This document shows positions 50,599 to 60,154 of a stretch of DNA of 64,000 bases, piece after piece (position 1 is the stretch's first letter; each line of letters opens with the position of its first letter). Below the pieces are notes generated by a model that was not told the origin of the DNA, did no database searches, and worked only from the letters and a program-made list of their open reading frames with translations. The DNA is from Pedobacter kyonggii (GTDB taxonomy: Bacteria; Bacteroidota; Bacteroidia; Sphingobacteriales; Sphingobacteriaceae). The stretch lies in contig NZ_SIXF01000025.1 in NCBI RefSeq assembly GCF_004310665.1, positions 1 to 64,000 on the forward strand, read 5' to 3'. The position numbers and the translations under genes are program-made.

Positions 50599-52350
50599 TT
50601 ACTTCAACCTGATTTCGCTTACACTCATTCCTTGAGGAACCATTGGGAAAACGTTGTTTTCTCTACCAACCATTACTTCTAATAAATAAGAACCTTCATG
50701 GTTGATCATGGTTTCTAATGCCTGTCTTAAGTTTGCACGCTCATCAACTTTGCTCGCTTCGATATAATACGATTTTGCTAAAGCAACAAAGTCAGGGCTG
50801 GTGATATTCACGAAAGAATAACGTTTATCATGAAAAAGCTGTTGCCATTGACGAACCATACCTAAAAAGCGGTTGTTCAAAATCAGAATTTTTACTGCCG
50901 CACCGAATTGCATAATGGTACCCAGTTCCTGAGGTGTCATCTGGAAACCACCATCACCTATAATAGCGATAACGGTTTTATCAGGTGCACCATATTTAGC
51001 GCCAATTGCTGCTGGTAAACCAAAACCCATTGTACCTAAACCACCAGAAGTAATATTGCTGCGGGTATTGTTGAATTTAGCATAACGACAGGCTACCATT
51101 TGGTGCTGACCAACATCGGTAACGATTACGGCATCACCACCACAGATTTCGTTGATGTTGCGCAATACTTCGCCCATGGTCATTTCATCACCAGTTGGAT
51201 AAAGTTCCGGAGTAATGACTTGATCTATTTCCTCTTGATTATATTGTCTGAACTTAGCTAACCAATCTTCATGTTTGTTTTCGTTAACTAAATTGGTTAA
51301 TAGGGGTAAAGTTTCTTTACAGTCGCCCCAAACACCAACTTCTGCTTTAACATTTTTATCAATTTCGGCAGGGTCGATATCTAAATGTACCACTTTAGCT
51401 TGCTTGGCATATTTATCTAAACGACCGGTTACACGGTCATCAAAACGCATACCGATGGCAATAATTACATCAGCTTCGTTGGTTAATACGTTTGGTCCGT
51501 AATTACCATGCATACCCAACATACCTACATTTAATGGATGTGAAGTTGGGATAGCACCTTCGCCCATAATGGTCCATGCGGCAGGGATTCCTGATTTATT
51601 GATAAAAGCTTTGAATTCTTCTTCGGCTTTACCTAAAATAACACCTTGTCCAAATAAAATGAAAGGTTTTTTTGCTGAATTAATTAATTCGGCTGCCTGC
51701 TCGATATATTCTACCCTAACTTTTGGCTTCGGGCGATAACTGCGGATGTGATTGCATTTTACATATTCAGGGAATTCCTCCAATTGTAACTGTGCATTTT
51801 TGGTAATGTCGATCAATACAGGGCCTGGTCTGCCACTTTTCGCAATGTAAAAAGCTTTAGCCAATACTTCTTGAATTTCTTTGGCATCAGTAACCTGATA
51901 GTTCCATTTTGTGACTGGAGTGGTTATATTAATCACATCGGTTTCCTGGAAAGCATCTGTTCCCAATAGGTGGGCGAAAACCTGTCCGGTAATACAAACC
52001 AATGGCGTACTGTCGATTTGCGCATCTGCCAAACCGGTAACTAAATTGGTTGCACCTGGTCCGCTGGTTGCGAAAACAACACCAACTTCGCCGCTTGCTC
52101 TTGCAAAACCCTGAGCGGCATGGATACCACCTTGCTCATGGCGAACCAGTATGTGTTCTAGTTTATCGGCATAATCATAAAGAGCATCATAAATAGGCAT
52201 GATTGCTCCTCCCGGATAACCGAAAATGGTGGTTACACCTTCTTCAATTAATCCATTCAACAAAACTTGTGAGCCTGTTCCTTTAAATAAGGTTTTTGAG
52301 GTTTCTGCTTTCGCCTCGTTTTGTTGTATTGTATCTTGTGCAGTTTCCAT
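50599..52350 (-). CDS. ilvB: Acetolactate synthase large subunit IlvB
   Basis: TPP/FAD enzyme that condenses pyruvate with pyruvate or 2-oxobutanoate. 583 residues. The catalytic Glu72 is in VRHEQGGIHAAQGFAR, GPGATNLVTG follows, and the TPP/Mg motif is IGDGGFQMTPQELGTI with NNRFLGMVRQW. Full length and followed by its small subunit. The first 20 residues form a low-complexity Gln/Glu/Thr leader. Confidence 0.96.
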   Translation of the reverse strand: METAQDTIQQNEAKAETSKTLFKGTGSQVLLNGLIEEGVTTIFGYPGGAIMPIYDALYDYADKLEHILVRHEQGGIHAAQGFARASGEVGVVFATSGPGATNLVTGLADAQIDSTPLVCITGQVFAHLLGTDAFQETDVINITTPVTKWNYQVTDAKEIQEVLAKAFYIAKSGRPGPVLIDITKNAQLQLEEFPEYVKCNHIRSYRPKPKVRVEYIEQAAELINSAKKPFILFGQGVILGKAEEEFKAFINKSGIPAAWTIMGEGAIPTSHPLNVGMLGMHGNYGPNVLTNEADVIIAIGMRFDDRVTGRLDKYAKQAKVVHLDIDPAEIDKNVKAEVGVWGDCKETLPLLTNLVNENKHEDWLAKFRQYNQEEIDQVITPELYPTGDEMTMGEVLRNINEICGGDAVIVTDVGQHQMVACRYAKFNNTRSNITSGGLGTMGFGLPAAIGAKYGAPDKTVIAIIGDGGFQMTPQELGTIMQFGAAVKILILNNRFLGMVRQWQQLFHDKRYSFVNITSPDFVALAKSYYIEASKVDERANLRQALETMINHEGSYLLEVMVGRENNVFPMVPQGMSVSEIRLK

Positions 52351-52371
52351 AGTTATGTTTTTGCGGTTCTA

Positions 52372-52942
52372 CTATTCTTTAATTTTAAACCCAATTCTTT
52401 GTCTGTCGTTCCATTTTAATTGAGCAATTTTCTCGTCTATTAAATTTTCCATTGCATCATACAGCTCGTTGAGCTGAACATCATGTTCGCCAATCCGTTC
52501 TTTAATTTCTGTTAACTGTTCGTTAAGGTTGCTTTGCTTCAGCAAAATTTTCCGAACGTCAACAAAAGCTCTCATAATGGCAATATTCATGTTAATTGCC
52601 TTATCACTTTTCAAAACGCCACTCAAAATGGCAACACCTTGCTCTGTAAAGAGCATAAGGCGTTGTACCCACATTTCTCTTATTTTGACTTATCATCACA
52701 ATTTGTAATGATGGATCAACCGTTTCTGACGATGCGGTCACAATTTGTGACCGGATACTTTCCCATTCAACCTGAGTAAGCCTGAACATAAAATCATCAG
52801 AAAAACGCTTGATGTTACGCTTTACTGCCTGATTTAATACCTTGGTTTCAACTTCATAGAGCAATGCCAGATCAAAATCGAGCATTACTCTTTCTCCCCG
52901 GATTTCATAAATCCTATTCTGAATACTTTTAATTATTTGCAT
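52372..52942 (-). pseudogene. Frameshifted ORF6N-domain gene
   Basis: The 5' part from 52942 reads [40 protein letters not shown] and [15 protein letters not shown], the ORF6N (phage antirepressor-like KilA-N relative) domain. It loses frame after GTTPYAL near 52652. The other frame continues with [18 protein letters not shown] and AIMRAFVDVRKILLKQ to the stop at 52372. One extra base in TATGCTCTTTACAGAG accounts for this; removing it joins both halves into a normal protein of about 189 residues. It is either inactivated or, less likely, made by frameshifting. It sits between ilvD and ilvB. Confidence 0.8.
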
Positions 52943-52990
52943 AATCTATTTTATTAGTAATCAATTAATCTGGGGGATGATTTTTTGATT

Positions 52991-54673
52991 TTAATATTCG
53001 TCAGTTACGCAACCACTAGCTGCGTCTGAAACTGTTTTAGCATATTTATATAAAACACCTTTTGTTACTTTTAACGCTGGTTGTACATAGTTTTTTCTAC
53101 GCTCGGCAATCACTTCTTCGCTGACTTGCAGGCTAATGACGTTGTTTACCGCGTCAATTAAAATCCGGTCTTCATCTTCCACCAAGCCGATTAAGCCACC
53201 TTTGTAGGATTCAGGTGTAATGTGACCAACCACAAAACCATGTGTACCACCAGAGAAACGTCCGTCGGTAATTAAAGCCACTGATTTGCCTAAACCAGCA
53301 CCAATAATTGCTGAGGTTGGTTTTAACATTTCTGGCATACCTGGCGCACCTACCGGACCTGAATTTTTAATTACGATTACATCGCCAGGTTGAACACGTC
53401 CACTAGAAATTCCGGCAATTAAATCGTGTTCGCCATCGAATACACGTGCAGGGCCTTCAAATTTCTCACCTTCTTTTCCACTTATTTTTGCAACAGAACC
53501 TTTTTCTGCCAGGTTTCCGTAAAGAATCTGTAGGTGACCAGTGGCTTTAATCGGCTCACTTAGTTTCTGGATGATTTTTTGATCATAATCCATGATCGAT
53601 TTTACGTCAGCCAGATTCTCAGCTACAGTTTTTCCGGTTACAGTTAAACAATCTCCGTGTAATAGACCCTCGTTTAATAAATATTTCAATACTGCCGGAA
53701 TACCTCCATATTGATGTAAATCCTGCATTAAGTATTTTCCACTAGGTTTGAAATCGGCAAGTACGGGTGTTACATCACTCATGCGCTGGAAATCATCCTG
53801 GGAGATTTCGATACCGATAGCTTTACCCATTGCAATAAAATGTAATACTGCATTCGTACTGCCACCTAAAATGATAATAGAACGAATGGCATTTTCGAAT
53901 GCTTTTCTCGTCATAATATCAGATGGTTTGATATCTTTCTCCAATAAAATTTTGATGTATTTACCTGCATCTAAACATTCTTGTTTTTTCTCCTCGCTGA
54001 TTGCCGGGTTCGAAGATGAATAAGGCAAACTCATACCTAAAGCCTCAATTGCTGATGCCATTGTGTTTGCAGTATACATCCCTCCACAAGCACCTGCGCC
54101 AGGGCAAGTATGTTTTATAATGCCCTGATAATCTTCCTCAGAAAGATTGCCACATATTTTCTGCCCCAAAGCCTCGAAAGCTGAAACGATGTTCAATTCT
54201 TCGCCTTTGTAATGGCCAGGCGCAATCGTACCACCATAAACCATAATTGAAGGGCGATCTAAGCGTGCCATGGCCATAATCGCGCCAGGCATGTTTTTAT
54301 CACAGCCAGGGATAGAGATAATTCCATCGTAATATTGGCCACCGCAAATGGTTTCGATACTATCAGCAATTACATCGCGACTTACCAACGAATAACGCAT
54401 TCCATCTGTACCGTTGCTCATCCCATCACTTACGCCAATGGTATTAAAAACCAAGCCCACTAAATCATTATTCCAGACCCCTTTTTTCACATCTTTTGCA
54501 AGATCGTTAAGGTGCATATTGCAGGTGTTACCATCGTAACCCATACTTGCAATACCGACCTGTGCTTTAGCCATATCAGCATCAGTTAATCCGATTCCGT
54601 AAAGCATAGCTTGCGCTGCCGGTTGTGTAGGGTCTTGTGTAAATGTTTTACTGTACTTGTTTAATTCGCTCAT
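52991..54673 (-). CDS. ilvD: Dihydroxy-acid dehydratase IlvD
   Basis: Fe-S dehydratase that forms 2-oxoisovalerate and 2-oxo-3-methylvalerate, the common step before transamination. 560 residues. Cluster cysteines are Cys51 (DGNTCNMHL), Cys124 ([10 protein letters not shown]) and Cys196 ([14 protein letters not shown]). The C-terminal barrel has [19 protein letters not shown]. It is the first structural gene after a leader-peptide attenuator with its own promoter. Confidence 0.96.
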   Translation of the reverse strand: MSELNKYSKTFTQDPTQPAAQAMLYGIGLTDADMAKAQVGIASMGYDGNTCNMHLNDLAKDVKKGVWNNDLVGLVFNTIGVSDGMSNGTDGMRYSLVSRDVIADSIETICGGQYYDGIISIPGCDKNMPGAIMAMARLDRPSIMVYGGTIAPGHYKGEELNIVSAFEALGQKICGNLSEEDYQGIIKHTCPGAGACGGMYTANTMASAIEALGMSLPYSSSNPAISEEKKQECLDAGKYIKILLEKDIKPSDIMTRKAFENAIRSIIILGGSTNAVLHFIAMGKAIGIEISQDDFQRMSDVTPVLADFKPSGKYLMQDLHQYGGIPAVLKYLLNEGLLHGDCLTVTGKTVAENLADVKSIMDYDQKIIQKLSEPIKATGHLQILYGNLAEKGSVAKISGKEGEKFEGPARVFDGEHDLIAGISSGRVQPGDVIVIKNSGPVGAPGMPEMLKPTSAIIGAGLGKSVALITDGRFSGGTHGFVVGHITPESYKGGLIGLVEDEDRILIDAVNNVISLQVSEEVIAERRKNYVQPALKVTKGVLYKYAKTVSDAASGCVTDEY

Positions 54674-54723
54674 TGTTTAAATTGTATGTATGCTGTTGTA
54701 TTTCAATTATTTCTTTTTGAGGC

Positions 54724-54755
54724 AAAAAAAAACCGCCTCTTGTGGGAGGCGGTTT
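54724..54755 (-). terminator. Attenuator terminator before ilvD
   Basis: On the minus strand, AACCGCCTC, a 6-nt loop and GAGGCGGTT form a perfect 9-bp stem followed by nine T residues. It lies 51 bases before the ilvD start and 22 bases after the leader-peptide stop. The upstream leader segment GAGAGGTGG (54801 to 54793) can pair with CCGCCTCCC of this hairpin in 8 of 9 positions (one G-U), which would break the terminator. Confidence 0.9.
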
Positions 54756-54776
54756 CGATATGGTATATTTTTTATA

Positions 54777-54854
54777 TTATACGCAACGATTTCCACCTCT
54801 CTTTTGAGAAATGACAATAATTAGGTTGCTAATAATGTTTGTGTTTATATTCAT
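54777..54854 (-). CDS. ilvD leader peptide (25 codons)
   Basis: Open frame MNINTNIISNLIIVIS, then QKRGGNRCV and TAA. Seven of residues 7-15 are branched-chain amino acids (Ile-Ile, then Leu-Ile-Ile-Val-Ile), mostly ATT codons. The frame begins about 10 bases after a putative transcription start and ends just before an intrinsic terminator, which fits a ribosome-mediated attenuator that senses charged tRNA-Ile/Leu/Val. Stalling on these codons (54836 to 54810) would leave the antiterminator segment at 54801-54793 free. Not a conventional protein. Confidence 0.8.
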   Translation of the reverse strand: MNINTNIISNLIIVISQKRGGNRCV

Positions 54855-54869
54855 GTCTTTGATGAATCA

Positions 54870-54909
54870 CAAACATACTAACTATTTAAAAAAGTAAAGA
54901 ACTATTTAA
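54870..54909 (-). promoter_or_regulatory. Promoter region of the ilvD operon with 10-bp direct repeats
   Basis: Minus-strand TATGTTTG (54877 to 54870) fits TAnnTTTG exactly. The start point would be about 10 bases before the leader ATG. Just upstream, TTAAATAGTT occurs twice (plus-strand aactatttaa at 54880-54889 and 54900-54909), 20 bp apart, two helical turns. This could be an operator. Confidence 0.5.
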
Positions 54910-54915
54910 TCTTAT

Positions 54916-55494
54916 TTATTTTTTTACTCCGATCACGATTCCTGTTGCCCAAACCTGCTTGGTTAACTGCAGATCATCACGGGATTCCAAATCTTTGATC
55001 AGTTTTATAGCCTTATCCTGGTGGCCATCAGGCCAATTCGATTGTGGCAACATGTCATCAATGATGTAAAGTCCGCCGCTGTTAAGCATGGATAAAGCTT
55101 CCTCTAAAAGCAGGTATTTCCCATGCCATGTATCAGCAAAAATATAATCGAACTTTTTGTCTTTATTCTTTTCAATCCATTCGGCACCATCGGTGTCAAC
55201 CAATGTTAAACGATCGTCATCCCCCAGAAAAGTTTGGGCAATGGCTAAAAATTTAGAATCGTTATCAATCGAAGTAAGTGTACTGTTTTGATCTAAACCA
55301 TCTAAAATCCAAGAAGTAGACAAGCCTGTACCAGTTCCAAGCTCCAGAAATTTACCTGAAGGTTTTGTAGCAGCAAGTGTTCTGAGCAAAGAGCAGGTCA
55401 ACACATCAGATGCCATATCAAATCCTGATGCTTTTGTTGCACCATTAATTTGCTGGTAGGCCTTCGGGAACTGTTGATTGATTTCTTCAGTCAT
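54916..55494 (-). CDS. Class I SAM-dependent methyltransferase
   Basis: 192 residues with an O-methyltransferase-like Rossmann fold. FLELGTGTGLSTSWILDG is the SAM motif, LTSIDNDSKFL follows with the acidic residue, and FDYIFADTWHGKYLL, GLYIIDDMLPQSNW are later strands. Substrate unknown. It lies between ilvE (52 bases upstream) and the ilvD promoter, and is likely in the ilvE transcript. A functional tie to amino acid synthesis is not evident. Confidence 0.78.
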   Translation of the reverse strand: MTEEINQQFPKAYQQINGATKASGFDMASDVLTCSLLRTLAATKPSGKFLELGTGTGLSTSWILDGLDQNSTLTSIDNDSKFLAIAQTFLGDDDRLTLVDTDGAEWIEKNKDKKFDYIFADTWHGKYLLLEEALSMLNSGGLYIIDDMLPQSNWPDGHQDKAIKLIKDLESRDDLQLTKQVWATGIVIGVKK

Positions 55495-55546
55495 CTGTTT
55501 TGCTTTTAGTTTGCTTTTCTCTTTTATTCGTTTTTCCTACTTCTCA

Positions 55547-56437
55547 CTATATAATTACCTCATAATTTACTTTTTCCAGTACCAGGTTTTTATAAGCCCG
55601 TTGTATGGTATAACCAAGAGATTCTCTCCACAACGGGCGATATACAATATCATCAATTGATGCTATACCCGCTATTTCAGTTGCTGTTCCACATAAGAAG
55701 GCGCTGTCGGCATTTTTTAAATCTTCTATGGTTAATTTTTTCTCAATGCATTCTATATCCAAAACGGTGCAAAGTTCTTTTACGGTTGCACGTGTAATTC
55801 CTGGTAAAATATTTCCTAAAGATGGTGTAAACAGTTTTCCGTCTTTTTCAAGAAAGATGTTCGCTCCAGATGCCTCGGCAACAAAACCGTGCATATCTAA
55901 AAGCAAAGCCTCGTCATAACCTTTAATATTTGCCGCAGTAGTAGCTAAAATAGAATTAACATAGTTTCCACTCAATTTCGCCTCCATTGGAATCGATTTT
56001 GGGTTAGGTCTTTCATAATCAGAAACTGTTAATTTTAACAATTTGTTGCCAGAATATGCATCCCATTCCCAGGCACAGATTAAAATCGAAACCCCACTAG
56101 GCTCATTTAATTTCATGTTTGGGTGGCAAAATACCAGTGGACGGATATAAGCATCTTTCAGTTTGTTCAGCTGAAGTAATTTATAGGTTGCTGCAATTAA
56201 TTCTTGTTTATCCCAGGGAAAAGGAATGTTTGCCAGCTGGCAAGAACGCTCTAAGCGATCAAAATGGGCCGCAGCTTTGAAAATGCGGTTGCCGTTGTGT
56301 GTTTTATAGGCTCTAATACCCTCGAAAGCAGCATAGCCGTAATGTAGCGACTGCCCGTAAAGGTCAGTGCTGCTATTTACAGCCTTTTCAAACTGTCCAT
56401 CAAGGTAAATAATCGTATTAGAATTATAGTATTTCAT
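55547..56437 (-). CDS. ilvE: Branched-chain amino acid aminotransferase IlvE
   Basis: Last step for valine, leucine and isoleucine: PLP transamination of the 2-oxo acids with glutamate. 296 residues, class IV fold. The PLP Lys154 is in MEAKLSGNYVNS, and ALLLDMHGFVAEASGANIF supplies the PLP-phosphate region. GQSLHYGYAAFEGIRAY lies near the N-terminus. It is the first structural gene after a 45-codon leader peptide and an intrinsic terminator. Confidence 0.95.
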   Translation of the reverse strand: MKYYNSNTIIYLDGQFEKAVNSSTDLYGQSLHYGYAAFEGIRAYKTHNGNRIFKAAAHFDRLERSCQLANIPFPWDKQELIAATYKLLQLNKLKDAYIRPLVFCHPNMKLNEPSGVSILICAWEWDAYSGNKLLKLTVSDYERPNPKSIPMEAKLSGNYVNSILATTAANIKGYDEALLLDMHGFVAEASGANIFLEKDGKLFTPSLGNILPGITRATVKELCTVLDIECIEKKLTIEDLKNADSAFLCGTATEIAGIASIDDIVYRPLWRESLGYTIQRAYKNLVLEKVNYEVII

Positions 56438-56553
56438 CTGTTTATTCTTATTGTTTTTTTAACCGTCAGATGGAGCTTGCTATTATAAATAAGCATTCCA
56501 TTTTTTATTTTGACTATTATTATGGACGGTCATAATACTGTCTTTTGTTATTT

Positions 56554-56587
56554 AAAAAAAGCGTCCCGGTTTGTATCGGGACGCTTT
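56554..56587 (-). terminator. Attenuator terminator before ilvE
   Basis: Minus strand: AAAGCGTCCCG, an 8-nt loop and CGGGACGCTTT form an 11-bp stem followed by T residues. It lies 116 bases before ilvE and 24 bases after the leader stop. The end of the leader frame carries GCGGACGCAG (56630 to 56621), whose GGACGC can pair with GCGTCC of the terminator's first arm. Confidence 0.88.
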
Positions 56588-56611
56588 AGGGTATATTTAG
56601 TTTTTTAAAAT

Positions 56612-56749
56612 CTATTTAAACTGCGTCCGCTTGTTGCCCCATAAAATGTTTAGGAGTAGGAGGTTAAATAAAATGACAGGTAACAACACTACATTACCAG
56701 CTGCTTTTGCAGTAGTAGTGGTAGAAAATATGTTGTTCTGAATAGTCAT
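56612..56749 (-). CDS. ilvE leader peptide (45 codons)
   Basis: Frame MTIQNNIFSTTTTAKAAGN, then VVLLPVILFNLLLLNILWG, then NKRTQFK and TAG. Residues 20-36 contain 13 branched-chain residues (V-V-L-L, V-I-L, L-L-L-L, I-L). Residues 10-13 are four Thr, the precursor of isoleucine. This is the composition expected of an ilv attenuator leader, as in E. coli ilvL. It starts about 20 bases after a plausible promoter and is followed by a terminator. The hydrophobic block could also pass for a small membrane helix, but the flanking regulatory structure favours a leader. Confidence 0.8.
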   Translation of the reverse strand: MTIQNNIFSTTTTAKAAGNVVLLPVILFNLLLLNILWGNKRTQFK

Positions 56750-56773
56750 TGTTATCTTATTTGTTTATAAAAA

Positions 56774-56804
56774 CCAATTTAGTTTTTGGTTCATTAATAT
56801 GCAA
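56774..56804 (-). promoter_or_regulatory. Putative ilvE promoter
   Basis: Minus strand TTGC at 56804-56801, 19 bases, then TAAATTGG at 56781-56774, a one-mismatch TAnnTTTG. The predicted start lies about 20 bases upstream of the leader ATG. Confidence 0.45.
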
Positions 56805-57139
56805 GAGAAATCAGAAAAAAGTTAAATAAGAATATTATTTGTTGAATTATAAAATTTACAAAATATTATTCTTGTCTGTGGTTGGATTAGTTATTTAATG
56901 CCGATAGCTGTAGACCAAATATCAAAACGGTATACGGTCTGTTTGTTATGCTTGCATTATAAATTTTCTATTTTTCTGCCTAAAATGTTCCACACCGCCC
57001 TAAAAATTGAAAATTTAGGTACTGTTTTGATCTCAAAATGCAAAGAATTAAATGTTTTTTTGTGGATATTAAAGTGTTATTAATTTGCTTGATTGCTTAA
57101 TGGAAATAGTTATGTAATTTAATATTAGAAACTATTCTT
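56805..57139. other. A+T-rich divergent intergenic region
   Basis: Divergent promoter region between ilvE leader and the plus-strand hydrolase. A 61-codon plus-strand frame inside it has no recognisable features and poor composition. Nothing else is supported. Confidence 0.4.
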
Positions 57140-58093
57140 ATGAATAAAATTTATATCTTTTTTGTTCTTTTAATCGGATTATCTAGTGGTTGTTCCCCGT
57201 CAGATTCAACCTCCCATCTCAAAATGGGGGACCAGACCATTTTAGCTTCCGATACTGTAAAGTTATCTGTTAAGGTAGCAGGCAAAGGGCCTGTTTGTAT
57301 CTACTTGCACGGAGGCCCTGGTCAGGATTTTCTTTCCTTTGAAAAAATGGGTGGAGCAAACCTGGAGAAATGTTTAACGATGGTTTATCTGGATCAAAGA
57401 GGGTCTGGTCATTCGCAAAATGCAAAAAATTATAGTTTGGACCGGGTTGTTCGGGATGTTGAAGAACTGCGGTTAAAATTGGGCGTGGAAAAAGTGTACA
57501 TACTTAGCCATTCATTTGGTGGTATTCTGGCCATAAATTATGCCCTGAAGTATCCCGAACACTTATCGGGTATAATCATGGCGAATACAATAGCCCATTT
57601 TATGAATCCAAACCAGGTTAAGGAACAAATTGAATATGGATATCGGTTATTGAAAAAGGATACTACTATAAATGAAACAGATTTAAAAAAATTAATGAAT
57701 GAAGCGGCGCTGGTTAGAAAAAAGTTAAGCGCGGTGCATCTCGGATATAAATATATTGCCAACGATGTAAATACCATTATCAGAATGGACAGCATCGAAA
57801 ATTCCTATAAACGTACATCAGATTTCGGGATGACACTTTTTATGCCTTTGATGGATAGAACAAAGGCGCAGAAGTATCCAGAATATTTTAAAGATTATGC
57901 TGTACTTACCAGTGAGATTAAAACACCGGCCTTGATTATAACGGGTAAGGATGATCATGCGGTTGGCCCGGAATATTATAAGAATTATAAATTCCTCAAT
58001 CAAAAAGTAGTGCAGCTGGATGGTTCGCACATGCTTTATTATGAAAACAATGGGGAGTTTACTACAACAGTTTGTGATTTTGTTAAACAATAG
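57140..58093 (+). CDS. Lipoprotein alpha/beta hydrolase, proline iminopeptidase-like
   Basis: 317 residues with a lipoprotein signal (LLIGLSSGC, lipidated Cys18). Oxyanion motif HGGPG at residues 57-61, then DQRGSGHS, and the nucleophile Ser125 in LSHSFGGILA. The Asp is in ITGKDDHAVG and the His in LDGSHML near the C-terminus. The HGGPG plus DQRGSG pair is typical of prolyl aminopeptidases (S33 family), but many relatives are esterases. Envelope-located, monocistronic, divergent from the ilvE leader. Confidence 0.85.
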   Translation: MNKIYIFFVLLIGLSSGCSPSDSTSHLKMGDQTILASDTVKLSVKVAGKGPVCIYLHGGPGQDFLSFEKMGGANLEKCLTMVYLDQRGSGHSQNAKNYSLDRVVRDVEELRLKLGVEKVYILSHSFGGILAINYALKYPEHLSGIIMANTIAHFMNPNQVKEQIEYGYRLLKKDTTINETDLKKLMNEAALVRKKLSAVHLGYKYIANDVNTIIRMDSIENSYKRTSDFGMTLFMPLMDRTKAQKYPEYFKDYAVLTSEIKTPALIITGKDDHAVGPEYYKNYKFLNQKVVQLDGSHMLYYENNGEFTTTVCDFVKQ

Positions 58094-58102
58094 CACCAAA
58101 CA

Positions 58103-58136
58103 AAAAGCCTCCCTGATTTTTAAATCGGGAGGCTTT
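58103..58136. terminator. Bidirectional terminator between hydrolase and atpC
   Basis: aaagcctccc and gggaggcttt close a hairpin that also pairs gat with atc, around an A+T-rich centre. Five T residues follow on the minus strand and three on the plus strand. It serves the convergent hydrolase and atpC-atpD transcripts. Confidence 0.75.
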
Positions 58137-58158
58137 CTAAATGAGTTAATTATTTTGC

Positions 58159-58404
58159 TTAAGCGACGCCTTCAGCTAAAACCACAATTTTGTTGTGAAT
58201 AGCTTCTACTACACCGCCTTTAATAAAAAAGCGTTGCTCATCAGCTTTGTTTGCTTTTATAATAACTTCTCCATCTTCTAAAGTAGAGATGATAGGGGCA
58301 TGGTCTTTTAAAATCTGGAAAGAGCCTAAAGTACCAGGAACCGTAACTGCTGTTACTTCACCTTCGAAAACTTTTTTATCTGGAGTTAATATTTCTAAAT
58401 TCAT
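58159..58404 (-). CDS. atpC: ATP synthase F1 epsilon subunit, short form
   Basis: 81 residues. It has the N-terminal beta-sandwich only (MNLEILTPDKKVFEGEVTAV, PGTLGSFQILKDHAPIISTL, FIKGGVVEAIHNKIVVLAEG). The C-terminal two-helix inhibitory domain present in E. coli epsilon (138 residues) is missing. It follows atpD by 86 bases across a TTGATAC repeat. Confidence 0.93.
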   Translation of the reverse strand: MNLEILTPDKKVFEGEVTAVTVPGTLGSFQILKDHAPIISTLEDGEVIIKANKADEQRFFIKGGVVEAIHNKIVVLAEGVA

Positions 58405-58415
58405 TTTTTTTAGAT

Positions 58416-58490
58416 TTAAGTATCAAGTAGCTAGTATCAAGTAGCAAGATCCTGTTTGTAGTCCTGATACTTAATACTCAAATCTCGATA
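58416..58490. repeat. TTGATAC-type repeat between atpD and atpC
   Basis: aagtatcaagtagctagtat, caagtagcaagatcct and tgatacttaatactcaaatc, then ctcgatactag. It fills nearly the whole spacer. Confidence 0.65.
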
Positions 58491-60038
<1,548 letters not shown>

Positions 60039-60061
60039 TCAAGGGGCTCCAATTCGGTTGG

Positions 60062-60069
60062 CAAAGTTA
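60062..60069 (-). promoter_or_regulatory. Putative -7 element for atpDC
   Basis: Minus-strand TAACTTTG fits TAnnTTTG exactly and lies 69 bases upstream of the atpD ATG. The -33 region is weak. Confidence 0.45.
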
Positions 60070-60154
60070 AGTTATTCTTGCTTAATTTTAAATATATATT
60101 ATAAATTTTTTCAACATGGTTTTTATAGATAATTTAGAGCCATAAATAAGGCAT

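Noticed and set aside
56898-57083. Plus-strand 61-codon frame in the ilvE-hydrolase gap
   Set aside because: No domain, A+T-rich random composition, no plausible partner.
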